Part shown: positions 13,104-20,252 of the stretch, one piece after another | Layout: each line of letters begins with the position of its first letter | Position numbering within the stretch: position 1 is the first letter of the stretch | Assembly: GCA_937872165.1 (NCBI GenBank) | Contig: CALMOR010000202.1 | Span: 4,344 to 24,595, forward strand | Direction: 5' to 3' | DNA: 20,252 nucleotides | DNA from: an uncultured Burkholderiales bacterium | GTDB taxonomy: Bacteria > Pseudomonadota > Gammaproteobacteria > Burkholderiales > Burkholderiaceae_D | The notes under the pieces: generated by a model | Told to the model about the DNA's origin: nothing | The model's database searches: none | The model's input: only the letters and a program-made list of their open reading frames with translations | Program-made: the position numbers and the translations under genes

Positions 13104-14962
13104 CAGGAATGCTCCGACTTGGAGGACTTCGTGAGGGCGAGGACGGCGCAAGCGACCGTGACGAGGAGCGCGGCGACGACCGCGGGCGCGGCGCCGGGGT
13201 ATTCGGCGAACACGATGTGGAGGGCCCACAGCCACGCGAGCCAGCAGGCGCTCACGGTCAGCAACGAGTCGAACAGCGGAGCCAGCGCGCGACCTCCGCC
13301 GGCCGCGCGCGCCCGATGATCCCGAAAGGTTCGGCGCAGGCGATCGATGCGGAACGACAGGGCCGACACCAGCGATGCTGGCCGATGCGAATGGGCGGTC
13401 CCCGCGTGGGCCTCGAGATAGGCGTGCAGCGCGAGCCCGCCGATGACGAAGCACGGATTGCACCATCGGCATCGATCGAGCTCGTAGGAACAGAAACGGA
13501 TGCTCAGCAGGACGAGCGGCCACGCCACCAGCAGCGGCAGCACCGTCATGAGGACGCTGCCGAGGAAGGGCGCCGACTTCACGCGGGGCTCGAGGAACGG
13601 GATCGAGAACGCGGTGACGACGATGAAGATCGAACCCACCAGCAGATCGAAAGCGAGGGCCCCCAACCATTTCTCGTCGATCTCGAACCCTTCCGTCCGC
13701 GAGATCATCTCCATCGCGTGCACCGTCGCCCCGTCGACCCAGTCGCGATAGGCATACGGGAGGTAGTAGCGATCGTTGCTGCCTCCGCTCGCGATGGCGA
13801 GGATCAGTCCCGGGCCGGCGGTCATCCGCTCACCCAGCGATCGCAGTCGCCGGGTCTGAAGGGCGTCGTCGTTGGGGCCGTCCACGAGTTGCTCGAGGCG
13901 GTCGATCGTGATCTGCCCGGCGCTACTCTTGTCCAGCAGGCGCCAGTTGTACATCCGCTTCTCGTACTGGCGCTGGACGGCGGCGACCGCCTTCGGGTTC
14001 CGGTCGGCGACCCGCAGCTCGTCCTGAAGGATCGACTGATCGCCGTCCGGCGAAACGGCCGCACGACGCGCCTGCCGGCAGAGGAGCGTCAGCGACTCGT
14101 TCGATCGGGCCCCGTCATCCGCGCTCGACACCAGGTGCATCAACGCGCCGAGCGACGGGAACACGTCCGGCAGCGATGCGTTCCCATCGCCCGCGCTCGC
14201 CTCGCCGCCGCCGCCATCGCGCCTTCGCTCGTGCGGAAAGCGAAGCGGCGCCTCGTCGCGAGCGGTGAACAGCGCCGGCGACGCGAAGTAGAGCGCATGC
14301 GACCCGTCGGGTCTCTCCGCGGCCTCGTCCGCCCGGCAGTCCATGGCGCGCATGAAGCGGTTGCGTGCGTGCCGGTCCTCGGTCGGTCGGTCGAACGCGA
14401 CCAGCACGATCGGTGCGACCTTGCGGAGTTCGTTCACCGCGTCGCGGACCTGCGCTTCACCGCCGTCGGTGTCGGCGTCCTCGAGGGGAGCGAGATCCAC
14501 GTCGATCCCGATCACCTTCAGTTCCGACGCGAGCTCCGGGTCGCTGATCAACGCGGCGATCCGGCGCAGGTAGCCGGCGACCTGCCTCCGGTCGGTTGGC
14601 CGCACGCCGTCCATCCGCTCGGCCGTCGAGTCGCTCATCGCCCGCATCGCCTCGAACTGCTTGAGACGAAGCGGTGCGCTGATCTCGACGACGGTCACGC
14701 GCGGCTCGACGACCCTGTCGTCGAGCGGGAGGCTCGATTTCTCGGCGACGTACCGGGCGAAGAGCGCATCGACCGCGGGTGCCTGTTCGGAATGCTCGAT
14801 CAGCACGGTGAGCGCCAGCAGGAACATGAACGCCGGCAGGCCGTGCTTGACGAGCAGCCCGACCTGCGCGAGAGAGGAAGCGTGCCGGCCGCCGTGCGCG
14901 TTCGCGTCCAGTGGAGGCGATGCGCGCGCCGCTCCGGGATCGGATCTCTTCTCGTCCGACAT
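13103..14962 (-). CDS. CHASE2-domain membrane sensor without recognisable output domain
   Basis: A 619-residue protein. A cytoplasmic tail of about 38 residues leads to a first helix at about 41-57, then a large extracytoplasmic CHASE2-type region at about 81-425, with VTVVEISAP, LKVIGIDVDLAP (148-159) and the closing GATVHAMEMISR (411-422). Helices follow at about 434-455, 465-489, 502-518, 565-585 and 591-612. CHASE2 normally senses a signal for an attached kinase or cyclase; here the chain ends nine residues after the last helix. A cluster C491, C498, C501, C504 lies between two helices. GAGGAAG precedes the chosen ATG; an upstream ATG at 15046 is possible but lacks support. First gene of a three-gene operon. 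CHASE2 is assigned from motif order and topology, so the domain name is less certain than the architecture. Confidence 0.8.
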   Translation of the reverse strand: MSDEKRSDPGAARASPPLDANAHGGRHASSLAQVGLLVKHGLPAFMFLLALTVLIEHSEQAPAVDALFARYVAEKSSLPLDDRVVEPRVTVVEISAPLRLKQFEAMRAMSDSTAERMDGVRPTDRRQVAGYLRRIAALISDPELASELKVIGIDVDLAPLEDADTDGGEAQVRDAVNELRKVAPIVLVAFDRPTEDRHARNRFMRAMDCRADEAAERPDGSHALYFASPALFTARDEAPLRFPHERRRDGGGGEASAGDGNASLPDVFPSLGALMHLVSSADDGARSNESLTLLCRQARRAAVSPDGDQSILQDELRVADRNPKAVAAVQRQYEKRMYNWRLLDKSSAGQITIDRLEQLVDGPNDDALQTRRLRSLGERMTAGPGLILAIASGGSNDRYYLPYAYRDWVDGATVHAMEMISRTEGFEIDEKWLGALAFDLLVGSIFIVVTAFSIPFLEPRVKSAPFLGSVLMTVLPLLVAWPLVLLSIRFCSYELDRCRWCNPCFVIGGLALHAYLEAHAGTAHSHRPASLVSALSFRIDRLRRTFRDHRARAAGGGRALAPLFDSLLTVSACWLAWLWALHIVFAEYPGAAPAVVAALLVTVACAVLALTKSSKSEHS

Positions 14963-15044
14963 GCTTCCTCGCCTGATCGAGGCTGCGCGCAGCGGGCTCA
15001 CATCCCGGGTTTTCCTGCGTTCCGCCTTTCGTTTCGAGTATGTC

Positions 15045-15056
15045 ACAGGCCCCTGT
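15045..15056. repeat. Inverted repeat in the sensor-operon / xdhC divergent region
   Basis: ACAGG-CC-CCTGT is a perfect inverted repeat within the 197-bp gap between the CHASE2 operon and xdhC. It lies about 85 bp from the CHASE2 ATG, where an operator could act, but it is short and chance is not excluded. Confidence 0.25.
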
Positions 15057-15109
15057 CGCGACGACAGACCCGCGCGCGGCGCGCCTGCGCAAATGCGACG
15101 ATGGCGGAC

Positions 15110-15137
15110 TTCGCGCGGCGATCGTTCGCACTACTAT
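15110..15137 (+). promoter_or_regulatory. Candidate promoter for xdhC
   Basis: TTCGCG (15110-15115) and TACTAT (15132-15137) are 16 bp apart, with the -10 ending 22 bp before the xdhC ATG. The -10 is reasonable, the -35 poor. Confidence 0.3.
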
Positions 15138-15159
15138 CAGCGATCGATCCTCGAAAGCC

Positions 15160-16158
15160 ATGGACAACGTCGACCTCAACGTACTGAACACCATCGTGGC
15201 GTGGCGCGCCGAAGGACGGCGCGTGACGATGGGAACCGTCGTTCACACCTGGGGCTCGTCCCCGCGGCCGGTCGGCGCCATCGTCGCGATCGGCGAGGAC
15301 GCGGCGGGTCGCGCGAGCATCGTGGGTTCGGTCTCGGGCGGCTGCATCGAGGACGACCTGGTCGACAAGGTGCGGGGCGCCGAAGGCCGCGGCCTCGCGC
15401 TCGGGCGGCCCGAGCGCGTGACCTACGGGATCAGCGCCGAGGAGGCGAACCGCTTCGGCCTGCCGTGCGGCGGCTCCATCGAACTCGTGATGGAGCCGAT
15501 CGACGCGCGCTCGCGGATCGAGGAACTCGCCGATGCGATCGCCGGCGGTCATCGGGTGCGCCGCACGCTGGACCTCGGCCGCGGCGGCGTGACGATCGAA
15601 GCGGCCGACGGTTACGACCGGCGCGGCGAGGCGCTCGCCATCAGCGACGATGCGATGTCGACGCTTCACGGACCGACCTGGCGGCTGCTGATCATCGGCG
15701 CCGGCCAGATGACCGTCTACCTGACACAGATGGCGCAGGCCCTCGACTATCGGGTGATCGTCTGCGATCCGCGCGAGGAGTACACGGCGCAATGGCAGGT
15801 CGCGAACAGCGAGCTCACGTCGGCGATGCCCGACGACGCGGTGATCGCGATGAAGCCCGACGCCCACACGGCCGTCGTCGCGCTCAGCCACGACCCCAAG
15901 CTCGACGACCTCGCGCTGATGGAGGCGTTGAAGGGCGACGCCTTCTACGTCGGCGCGATCGGCTCGAAGGCCAACCAGCGGAGGCGCCGCGAACGGCTGC
16001 TCGAGTTCGACGTCACGGCCGAGCAGCTCGATCGCCTGCACGGACCGGTCGGGCTGAAGAACGGCGCCCGCACGCCGCCCGAGATCGCCGTCGCGATCCT
16101 CGCCGAGATGACCGCGGTGCGATACGGCTATCGCATCCCCGAACCGATCCGCCTGTGA
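15160..16158 (+). CDS. xdhC: XdhC/CoxI family molybdenum hydroxylase maturation protein
   Basis: A 332-residue protein. The N-terminal XdhC domain shows WGSSPRPVGA (31-40), GSVSGGCIEDDLV (56-68, with C62) and LPCGGSIEL (101-109). The C-terminal Rossmann domain has LLIIGAGQMTVYL (176-188), a VIVCDPRE strand end near 199-206, YVGAIGSKANQRRRRERL (263-280) and GLKNGARTPPEIAVAILAEM (298-317). In Rhodobacter, XdhC binds the molybdenum cofactor, promotes its sulfuration and inserts it into xanthine dehydrogenase; relatives serve other molybdenum hydroxylases. No such enzyme is encoded here, so the client is elsewhere. The ATG is preceded by only a weak ribosome site. The stop overlaps the next gene's GTG as GTGA. 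Confidence 0.92.
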   Translation: MDNVDLNVLNTIVAWRAEGRRVTMGTVVHTWGSSPRPVGAIVAIGEDAAGRASIVGSVSGGCIEDDLVDKVRGAEGRGLALGRPERVTYGISAEEANRFGLPCGGSIELVMEPIDARSRIEELADAIAGGHRVRRTLDLGRGGVTIEAADGYDRRGEALAISDDAMSTLHGPTWRLLIIGAGQMTVYLTQMAQALDYRVIVCDPREEYTAQWQVANSELTSAMPDDAVIAMKPDAHTAVVALSHDPKLDDLALMEALKGDAFYVGAIGSKANQRRRRERLLEFDVTAEQLDRLHGPVGLKNGARTPPEIAVAILAEMTAVRYGYRIPEPIRL

Positions 16159-16880
16159 GCCGGGACGCCGGTCCGGTCCCGGCGTGGATCGAGCCCGCGG
16201 CGCTCAGCTTCGTCGCCGCGTGGGCCGACACGGTGGGCTTCGTCGCGCTCTTCGGTCTCTTCACGGCGCACGTCACCGGCAACTTCGTCATCATCGGCGC
16301 CGCGCTGGCGTCGGCGACCGACAGCCACGGCGGCATTCTCGCGAAGGTGTTGGCGCTGCCGGTCTTCGCGCTGGCCGTCTGTGCGATGACGGTCGTCGTC
16401 CGTCGGCGCGATCGGGCCGGGCGCTCGTCGGCGCGCCTCGTCGTCATCGTCGAGGCGACGATGCTCACGGCTTCGTTCGCGAGCGGCTGGATCGCGTTGC
16501 CGACGACCGATGCCGATGCGCCGTGGGTGCTCGTCGCGAGCGCCTTCGCGGTGATCGCGATGGGCGTGCAGAACGCCGCCGGTCGACTCGTCTTCACGCG
16601 CTTCTCGCCGACGACGGTGATGACCGTCAACGTCGCCCAGATCTCGGTCGACCTCGTCGACCTCGCGAGCGACCCGCGGGCGAAGACGAAGGTCGGTCGC
16701 GACGCGCGCGACCGCGCGGTCCGACTCGCCCCGCCGATCGCCGCGTTCCTGGTCGGGGCGATCGTGGCGGCGCTGACCTACCGGGCCTTCGGCTATGCCT
16801 GCCTGATCGTCCCGATCGTCGTCCTCGTCGCGCTGGTGCGCATCGTCCCCGCGGCCGACCGGCCGGGCGTCAACGCCTGA
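16155..16880 (+). CDS. DUF1275 (YoaK family) membrane protein
   Basis: A 241-residue inner-membrane protein with about six helices. The family signature FTAHVTGNFVIIG is at 36-48, AMGVQNAAG at 135-143, and TTVMTVNVAQIS at 153-164. The function of DUF1275 is not established; a transport role is often suggested. The start is a GTG (first residue Met in vivo) that overlaps the xdhC stop codon by four bases (GTGA). No in-frame ATG stands near the start of the domain. The 3' end overlaps that of the convergent methyltransferase by 11 bp. Confidence 0.88.
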   Translation: MSRDAGPVPAWIEPAALSFVAAWADTVGFVALFGLFTAHVTGNFVIIGAALASATDSHGGILAKVLALPVFALAVCAMTVVVRRRDRAGRSSARLVVIVEATMLTASFASGWIALPTTDADAPWVLVASAFAVIAMGVQNAAGRLVFTRFSPTTVMTVNVAQISVDLVDLASDPRAKTKVGRDARDRAVRLAPPIAAFLVGAIVAALTYRAFGYACLIVPIVVLVALVRIVPAADRPGVNA

Positions 16881-17475
16881 CCAGCGTCACCGCGAGCTCG
16901 AAGGAACCGCTCGGATGCGGGGTCGCGGCGTAGGGCGGCTTCGGCCATTCCCAGAGGTCGGCCGGAAGCAGCGCGCGCATCGCGTTGACGTCGCAATGGA
17001 ACGGCGGTCCTTCGACAAGTCCCTGCGAGGCGCCGGCCCGGGCCTTCTGCATGAACAGCGCGAAGAGACGTCCTCCGGGCTTCAGCCACCGATGCAGCTG
17101 CCCCGCATAGCGGGTCCAGTGATCGGGATGGAGCGCGCACAGGCAGGTCTGCTCGTAGACCATGTCCGCGGGCTGCGCCGGAGACCACGCGAGCACGTCG
17201 GCCTCGACCACTTCGGCCAGCAACACGCGCTCCTCAAGCAACGCCCTCGCCTTCGCGACCGCGGCCGGGGCGTAGTCGATGCCGGTGACGACCGCACCGG
17301 CCTTCGCGAGCTCGGCCAGTTCCCATCCGGAACCGCAGCCGGGCACGAGGACCGTGCGACCGGCCCTCACCTGCGGCAACCAAGCGGTCAAGGCAGGGCT
17401 GGGGCCGCCGCGGTCCCACGGCATGGTTCCTCGGTCGAAGTGCTCCTGCCAGAAAGCGATCGTGGGGCCCGCCAT
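16870..17475 (-). CDS. TPMT-like S-adenosylmethionine-dependent methyltransferase
   Basis: A 201-residue protein of the thiopurine S-methyltransferase type. It begins with FWQEHFDRGTMPWDRGGPSP (8-27), the family's characteristic opening, then motif I VPGCGSG (44-50), the acidic residue D67 in GIDYAP, and YEQTCLCALHP (107-117), which matches the TPMT post-motif. GPPFH at 156-160 is also usual. Bacterial members methylate thiopurines, selenium, tellurium or small thiols; the natural substrate here is unknown. GGGAGA lies before the ATG. It overlaps the convergent DUF1275 gene by 11 bp and shares direction with the lipoprotein genes upstream, 58 bp away. Confidence 0.9.
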   Translation of the reverse strand: MAGPTIAFWQEHFDRGTMPWDRGGPSPALTAWLPQVRAGRTVLVPGCGSGWELAELAKAGAVVTGIDYAPAAVAKARALLEERVLLAEVVEADVLAWSPAQPADMVYEQTCLCALHPDHWTRYAGQLHRWLKPGGRLFALFMQKARAGASQGLVEGPPFHCDVNAMRALLPADLWEWPKPPYAATPHPSGSFELAVTLVRR

Positions 17476-17533
17476 GACCGGTCTCCCGACTCGGGCGTCG
17501 ATCGGAGCGGCGCCGTCCTCGACGCGTCTCGGC

Positions 17534-18436
17534 CTAGCTGCGCGGCGAGTCGAAGGTCCCGCCGGGGTTCGAGAAAACGACCTCGACCCGACGGTTCAGC
17601 TGCCGACCGGAACCCGTGTCGTTGCTGGCGACCGGATAGCGCTCGCCGAGTCCGTGTACCTGCACGCGATCGAACGACACGTTGCGACGGGTCAGCGCGT
17701 CGCGAACGGCATCGGCGCGGCGTTGCGACAGGTCGAGGTTGAGCTCCTCGCCGCCGACGCTGTCGGTGTAACCCTCGATCAGCACCTTGCGTTCGGGATG
17801 CTGCGCGAGGAAGGTCGCGAGGTCGTCGATCGTCTTCATCGCGCCGGGCTTCAACGTCGCGCGGCCGGTATCGAACAGCACGTCGCCCAGCGTCAGCACC
17901 ATCCCGCGATCGGTCTGCTTGGCCTTGAGGTCGGCGAGCTGCTCTTCGAGCGCCCCGGCCCGTTGCTGCGAGGCGAGCGCCTGCTGACGCGCGACGTCGG
18001 CATCGATCCGCGCCTGGTCCGCGGAAAGCTTGGCCTGCTCGGCATCCCGCGTCCGCGACGCGAGCACGATGCGGTCGCGTTGCGACTGCGCGTCGATCGA
18101 GGCCTGATCGGCGCGCGCGATGCGGCCGGTCTCGACGGCCACGCGCGCGCGCTGCTGCGCGAGATACGCGTAGTGATCGACCACCGCGGCGTCCTTGCCG
18201 TCCTTGAAAGCCGCGTCGCCGCGCGCGAGTTCGTCCTGGGCGCGCACCAGTTCCTTCGGTGCGCTGCGCGCGACCACCGGATCGGCCGATGCGCTCAGGT
18301 AAGAGGCGCGCGCCGCTTCGAGATTGGCGTTGGGAGCCGGCGCGGCGCATCCCGCGAGCACCGCCGTCGCGAGGACGGCGAGGGCGGTTCGGAGGGCCGG
18401 CTTGCCGGCGGGGGCTGAAGGGCTTGCCTGATTCAT
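17534..18436 (-). CDS. DUF4398-OmpA family lipoprotein
   Basis: A 300-residue outer-membrane lipoprotein. The signal ends in the lipobox VLAGC with C30 lipidated. Residues about 38-105 form a DUF4398 helical region, 105-175 a long A/Q/R/D-rich coiled-coil-like helix, and 180-290 an OmpA-C domain. The peptidoglycan motif is EGYTDSVGGEELNLDLSQRRADAV, in which D225 and R240 have the 15-residue spacing of E. coli OmpA D271 and R286, the residues that hold diaminopimelate. It should tether the outer membrane to the wall. AAGGA lies 9 bp from the ATG. It is 37 bp downstream of a stand-alone DUF4398 lipoprotein and is probably cotranscribed with it. Confidence 0.92.
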   Translation of the reverse strand: MNQASPSAPAGKPALRTALAVLATAVLAGCAAPAPNANLEAARASYLSASADPVVARSAPKELVRAQDELARGDAAFKDGKDAAVVDHYAYLAQQRARVAVETGRIARADQASIDAQSQRDRIVLASRTRDAEQAKLSADQARIDADVARQQALASQQRAGALEEQLADLKAKQTDRGMVLTLGDVLFDTGRATLKPGAMKTIDDLATFLAQHPERKVLIEGYTDSVGGEELNLDLSQRRADAVRDALTRRNVSFDRVQVHGLGERYPVASNDTGSGRQLNRRVEVVFSNPGGTFDSPRS

Positions 18437-18473
18437 GGTTCGTGTTCCTTTGTTCGTTCGACTCGGCGCGGGA

Positions 18474-18866
18474 TCAGGGCCGGCTGCTGCGATCGATCTC
18501 GTTGCCGAGGACCGCGTTGGAGCGCTGCAGCTCCGCCGCCGCCTGTCCCGACTTGACGGCCCGCGCGGTGCGCTCGGCGACGTCGGCGTCGGCCGCGGCT
18601 TCGTCGGTCAGCCGACGTGCGTCGTTGTAGCGCTCGTCGCGCATCGCCTGTCCGGCGCGGGCGAGCTTGTCGCGTGCGGCGAGGAATTCGACCGGCGCCA
18701 GTTGCGCGGCGCCGGCCGCCTCGGCCTGAGCGACCGAAGTGCGGGCGACCGCGAGGTCGGCGATCGGCGGCTTGCCCTGGCCGGCGCAGGCGCCGAGGAG
18801 GACCGCGGAGGCGAGGACCGTCGGGACCAGCAGGGTCCGTCGATACGATCGAGACGTCGAATTCAT
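18474..18866 (-). CDS. DUF4398 lipoprotein
   Basis: A 130-residue protein with a basic signal (MNSTSRSYRR...) and lipobox LGAC, C27 lipidated. The mature part is one DUF4398 region: IADLAVARTSVAQAEAAGAA, then EFLAARDKLARAGQAMRDERYNDARRLTDEA, an alanine-rich antiparallel helical pair. It resembles the N-terminal part of the OmpA lipoprotein encoded next, and the two are probably paralogous modules that interact in the envelope. AAGGAAG precedes the ATG. A short stem (18893-18909) in the leader, followed by CTTTTC on the minus strand, might influence expression. Confidence 0.85.
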   Translation of the reverse strand: MNSTSRSYRRTLLVPTVLASAVLLGACAGQGKPPIADLAVARTSVAQAEAAGAAQLAPVEFLAARDKLARAGQAMRDERYNDARRLTDEAAADADVAERTARAVKSGQAAAELQRSNAVLGNEIDRSSRP

Positions 18867-18999
18867 GGGGAAGCTTCCTTTCTCTCGAAAAGCCGTCCTT
18901 GCGAGACGGTCGGGTGCGGACAGTTCCCATCCATCGCCATCTTGCGGACCGATTCCGCTCGACGCCTACACACGGCTTCCGCAACAGGCCATCGCACTG

Positions 19000-19893
19000 T
19001 CACCCTCCGGTCGAGAAGCCCGGATAGAGCGTCATGCCGCCGTCGACGAAGAGCGTCGTGCCGGTCACGTAGTCGGCCGCATCGGATGCGAGCCACACGG
19101 CGGCCTGGGCGATGTCGTCGGGCTCGCCGATGCGGTTGTACGGCACCAGCGTCATCAGGCTCTCGTAGGCCTCGGGCGTGTCCCATGCCGGCTTGTTGAT
19201 CGGCGTGCGGATCGCACCGGGCGCGATCGCGTTGACGCGGATGCGCTGTGGCGCGAGCTCCTGCGCGATGCTCTTCATCATCAGCATCACGCCGCCCTTC
19301 GACGCCGCGTAGTTGACGTGACCGCCCCACGGGATCTGTTGATGGACCGAGCTCATGCAGATGATCTTGCCGGCCGCCATCGACACCGACCGGTCGAGCC
19401 CGCGCCGCTTGAACTCGCGCGCCGCCTCGCGCGCGCAGAGGAACTGGCCCGTGAGGTTGACCGAGATCACCTTGTTCCATTGTTCGAGCGTCATCGCGTC
19501 GAACGCCGAATCGCGTTGCAGCCCCGCGTTGCTGACGACGATGTGCAACGTGCCGAAGGCCTCGACCGCCTTCGCGAACATCGCGACGACCTCGGCCTCG
19601 ACGCTGACGTCGGCCTCGATCGCGATCGCCTTGCGGCCCATCGCGCGGATCTGGCCGCACACCTCTTCCGCGCCCTCGGGCTCGGCGACGTAGTTGACGA
19701 CGACGTCGGCCCCGGCCTTCGCGAGGCCGAGCGCCACCGCCTTGCCGATGCCGGAGTTGGCGCCGGTGACGAGCGCCGGCTGGCCCGTGAGGGACGGGAA
19801 GTAGCGCATCGGGGCCGCGACTTCGGTGGCCGGCGGCCCAGACGCGGGCTGCTCGCCACTGGACATCGGGGACTGCGGGGTGGCATCGGTCAT
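19000..19893 (-). CDS. SDR family oxidoreductase, glucose 1-dehydrogenase-like
   Basis: A 297-residue classical short-chain dehydrogenase. The cofactor motif TGANSGIG is at 43-50, NAG at 122-124, and the catalytic set is S182, Y195 and K199 (YAASK). The blocks MSSVHQQIPW (180-189), PGAIRTPIN (225-233) and FVDGGMTLYPGF (282-293) closely recall Bacillus glucose 1-dehydrogenase, which oxidises beta-D-glucose to gluconolactone with NAD(P). A 28-residue N-terminal extension rich in P, A, S and T precedes the usual start at M29. The upstream ATG is kept because it overlaps the glycosidase stop as ATGA and follows GGAG. Cotranslation with a glycosidase suits oxidation of released glucose. Confidence 0.88.
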   Translation of the reverse strand: MTDATPQSPMSSGEQPASGPPATEVAAPMRYFPSLTGQPALVTGANSGIGKAVALGLAKAGADVVVNYVAEPEGAEEVCGQIRAMGRKAIAIEADVSVEAEVVAMFAKAVEAFGTLHIVVSNAGLQRDSAFDAMTLEQWNKVISVNLTGQFLCAREAAREFKRRGLDRSVSMAAGKIICMSSVHQQIPWGGHVNYAASKGGVMLMMKSIAQELAPQRIRVNAIAPGAIRTPINKPAWDTPEAYESLMTLVPYNRIGEPDDIAQAAVWLASDAADYVTGTTLFVDGGMTLYPGFSTGG

Positions 19894-20252
19894 CGGGTGG
19901 CTCCGGTCGGGGTCTCGTGGTCGTCGGCGGTCATCGCCGCGGTGGTCTGCTGCATCAGGCTGTCGCGCGGATGCAGGAGCACCGCGATGAGGGCGGTCCA
20001 GCCGGTCTGGTGCATCGCGCCGAGTCCGCGTCCGTCGTCGCCGTGGAAGTACTCGGGGAAGGTCAGCAGGTCCTCGAAGTGGCGATCGGTCTGCTCGAGC
20101 GGACTGTCGCCGAGCAGCGGGCGGCGCCCGTGCTCGTCCTTCAGGAACAGCGTCTTGATGCGCTCCGTGAGGGCTTCGGCGCTCTCGTACAGGCAGAGCG
20201 TCTTTCCCGACCCCGACGGGTACTAGATGCGGTGAGCCGGTACGTAGTACGC
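19890..20252 (-). pseudogene. MGH1/GH63-like glycosidase, C-terminal end with an in-frame TAG
   Basis: The frame open to the window edge encodes the C-terminal 121 codons of a large glycoside hydrolase. Its signature is TFPEYFHGDDGRGLGAMHQT followed by GWTALIA, typical of MGH1-type/GH63-like enzymes of the six-hairpin fold, and upstream PSGSGKTLCLYESAEALTERIKTLFLKDEHGRRPLLG also fits. A TAG at 20223-20225 interrupts this frame just before YPSGSG; GAG (Glu) would give RIEYPSGSG, so one G-to-T change explains it. No good start codon follows the TAG before the conserved part. Either the gene is inactivated, or the base is an error near the end of the sequence. If intact, it would release glucose or mannose from a small glycoside, coupled by ATGA to the dehydrogenase downstream. 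Confidence 0.7.

Noticed and set aside
14963..15046. Upstream ATG at 15046 for the CHASE2 protein
   Set aside because: It adds 28 very basic residues with no ribosome site, whereas the ATG at 14962 follows GAGGAAG. It also would use up the likely promoter region.
15040..15159. Upstream ATG at 15040 for xdhC
   Set aside because: The extra 40 residues do not resemble the family, whose domain starts close to the ATG at 15160, and they span the candidate promoter.
13109..15187. Plus-strand open frame of 692 codons opposite the CHASE2 gene
   Set aside because: Composition is low-complexity R/D/H/V, with no recognisable motif. The minus-strand protein has helices, a ribosome site and coupled downstream genes.
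18893..18909. CCGTC/GACGG stem followed on the minus strand by CTTTTC, as an attenuator before the DUF4398 gene
   Set aside because: Five base pairs with a seven-base loop and an interrupted T-run are too weak to call a terminator or attenuator.
18739..20226. Plus-strand open frame of 495 codons opposite the SDR and glycosidase
   Set aside because: It is antisense to a dehydrogenase with a complete active site, and the product is arginine-, aspartate- and histidine-rich without domains.
1..20252. Search for tRNA or rRNA genes, CRISPR arrays, insertion sequences, phage genes or integration sites
   Set aside because: No clover-leaf gene, regular spaced repeat, transposase or integrase motif was seen. 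Composition appears even along the window, so no island boundary was called.

Overview
The window is GC-rich throughout and densely coding. No gene-free stretch exceeds about 270 bp, and there is no rRNA, tRNA, CRISPR array, phage gene or transposase. The gene set suggests a free-living Gram-negative bacterium: lipoproteins with lipoboxes, an OmpA-type peptidoglycan-binding lipoprotein, an Ada-AlkA fusion, and a short KR-rich protein beginning MAKPNYQYEKRQ. A high-GC member of the Betaproteobacteria or a related proteobacterial lineage is my best guess. That is inference; no marker gene is present.

Layout. 1-2378 (minus): the 5' end of a small charged protein, then an alkylation-repair operon in which an Ada-AlkA fusion is coupled by an ATGA overlap to a separate O6-methylguanine methyltransferase. 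2648-5834 (plus): a membrane protein with a fused spermidine-synthase-like domain, a SET-domain lysine methyltransferase with a post-SET zinc motif, and a tiny lipoprotein behind its own clear promoter. 5882-8637: an SRPBCC protein (minus), a divergent S41 lipoprotein peptidase (plus) and a GST (minus); the first two share a control region with three inverted repeats. 8748-9829 (plus): a small one-helix membrane protein and a three-helix protein with a cyclic-nucleotide-binding domain. 9830-10824 (minus): a CoxG-like protein and a VOC/glyoxalase-like protein.

10999-14962 (minus) is the least conventional part. Three genes are joined by two identical TGATG junctions: a CHASE2 sensor membrane protein with no recognisable output domain, an exported protein with eight cysteines, and an exported soluble M48 zinc protease. 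It reads as an envelope sensing and proteolysis unit with no name I know.

15160-16880 (plus): XdhC, the molybdenum-hydroxylase maturation factor, coupled by a GTGA overlap to a DUF1275/YoaK membrane protein; no xanthine dehydrogenase subunits are nearby. 16870-20252 (minus): a TPMT-like methyltransferase, a DUF4398-OmpA lipoprotein next to a stand-alone DUF4398 lipoprotein, and a glucose-1-dehydrogenase-like SDR coupled by ATGA to the 3' end of an MGH1/GH63-like glycosidase. That glycosidase fragment carries an in-frame TAG, so it may be a broken gene or hold a sequencing error.

The long opposite-strand frames seen across many of these genes are by-products of GC-rich codon usage and were not called.
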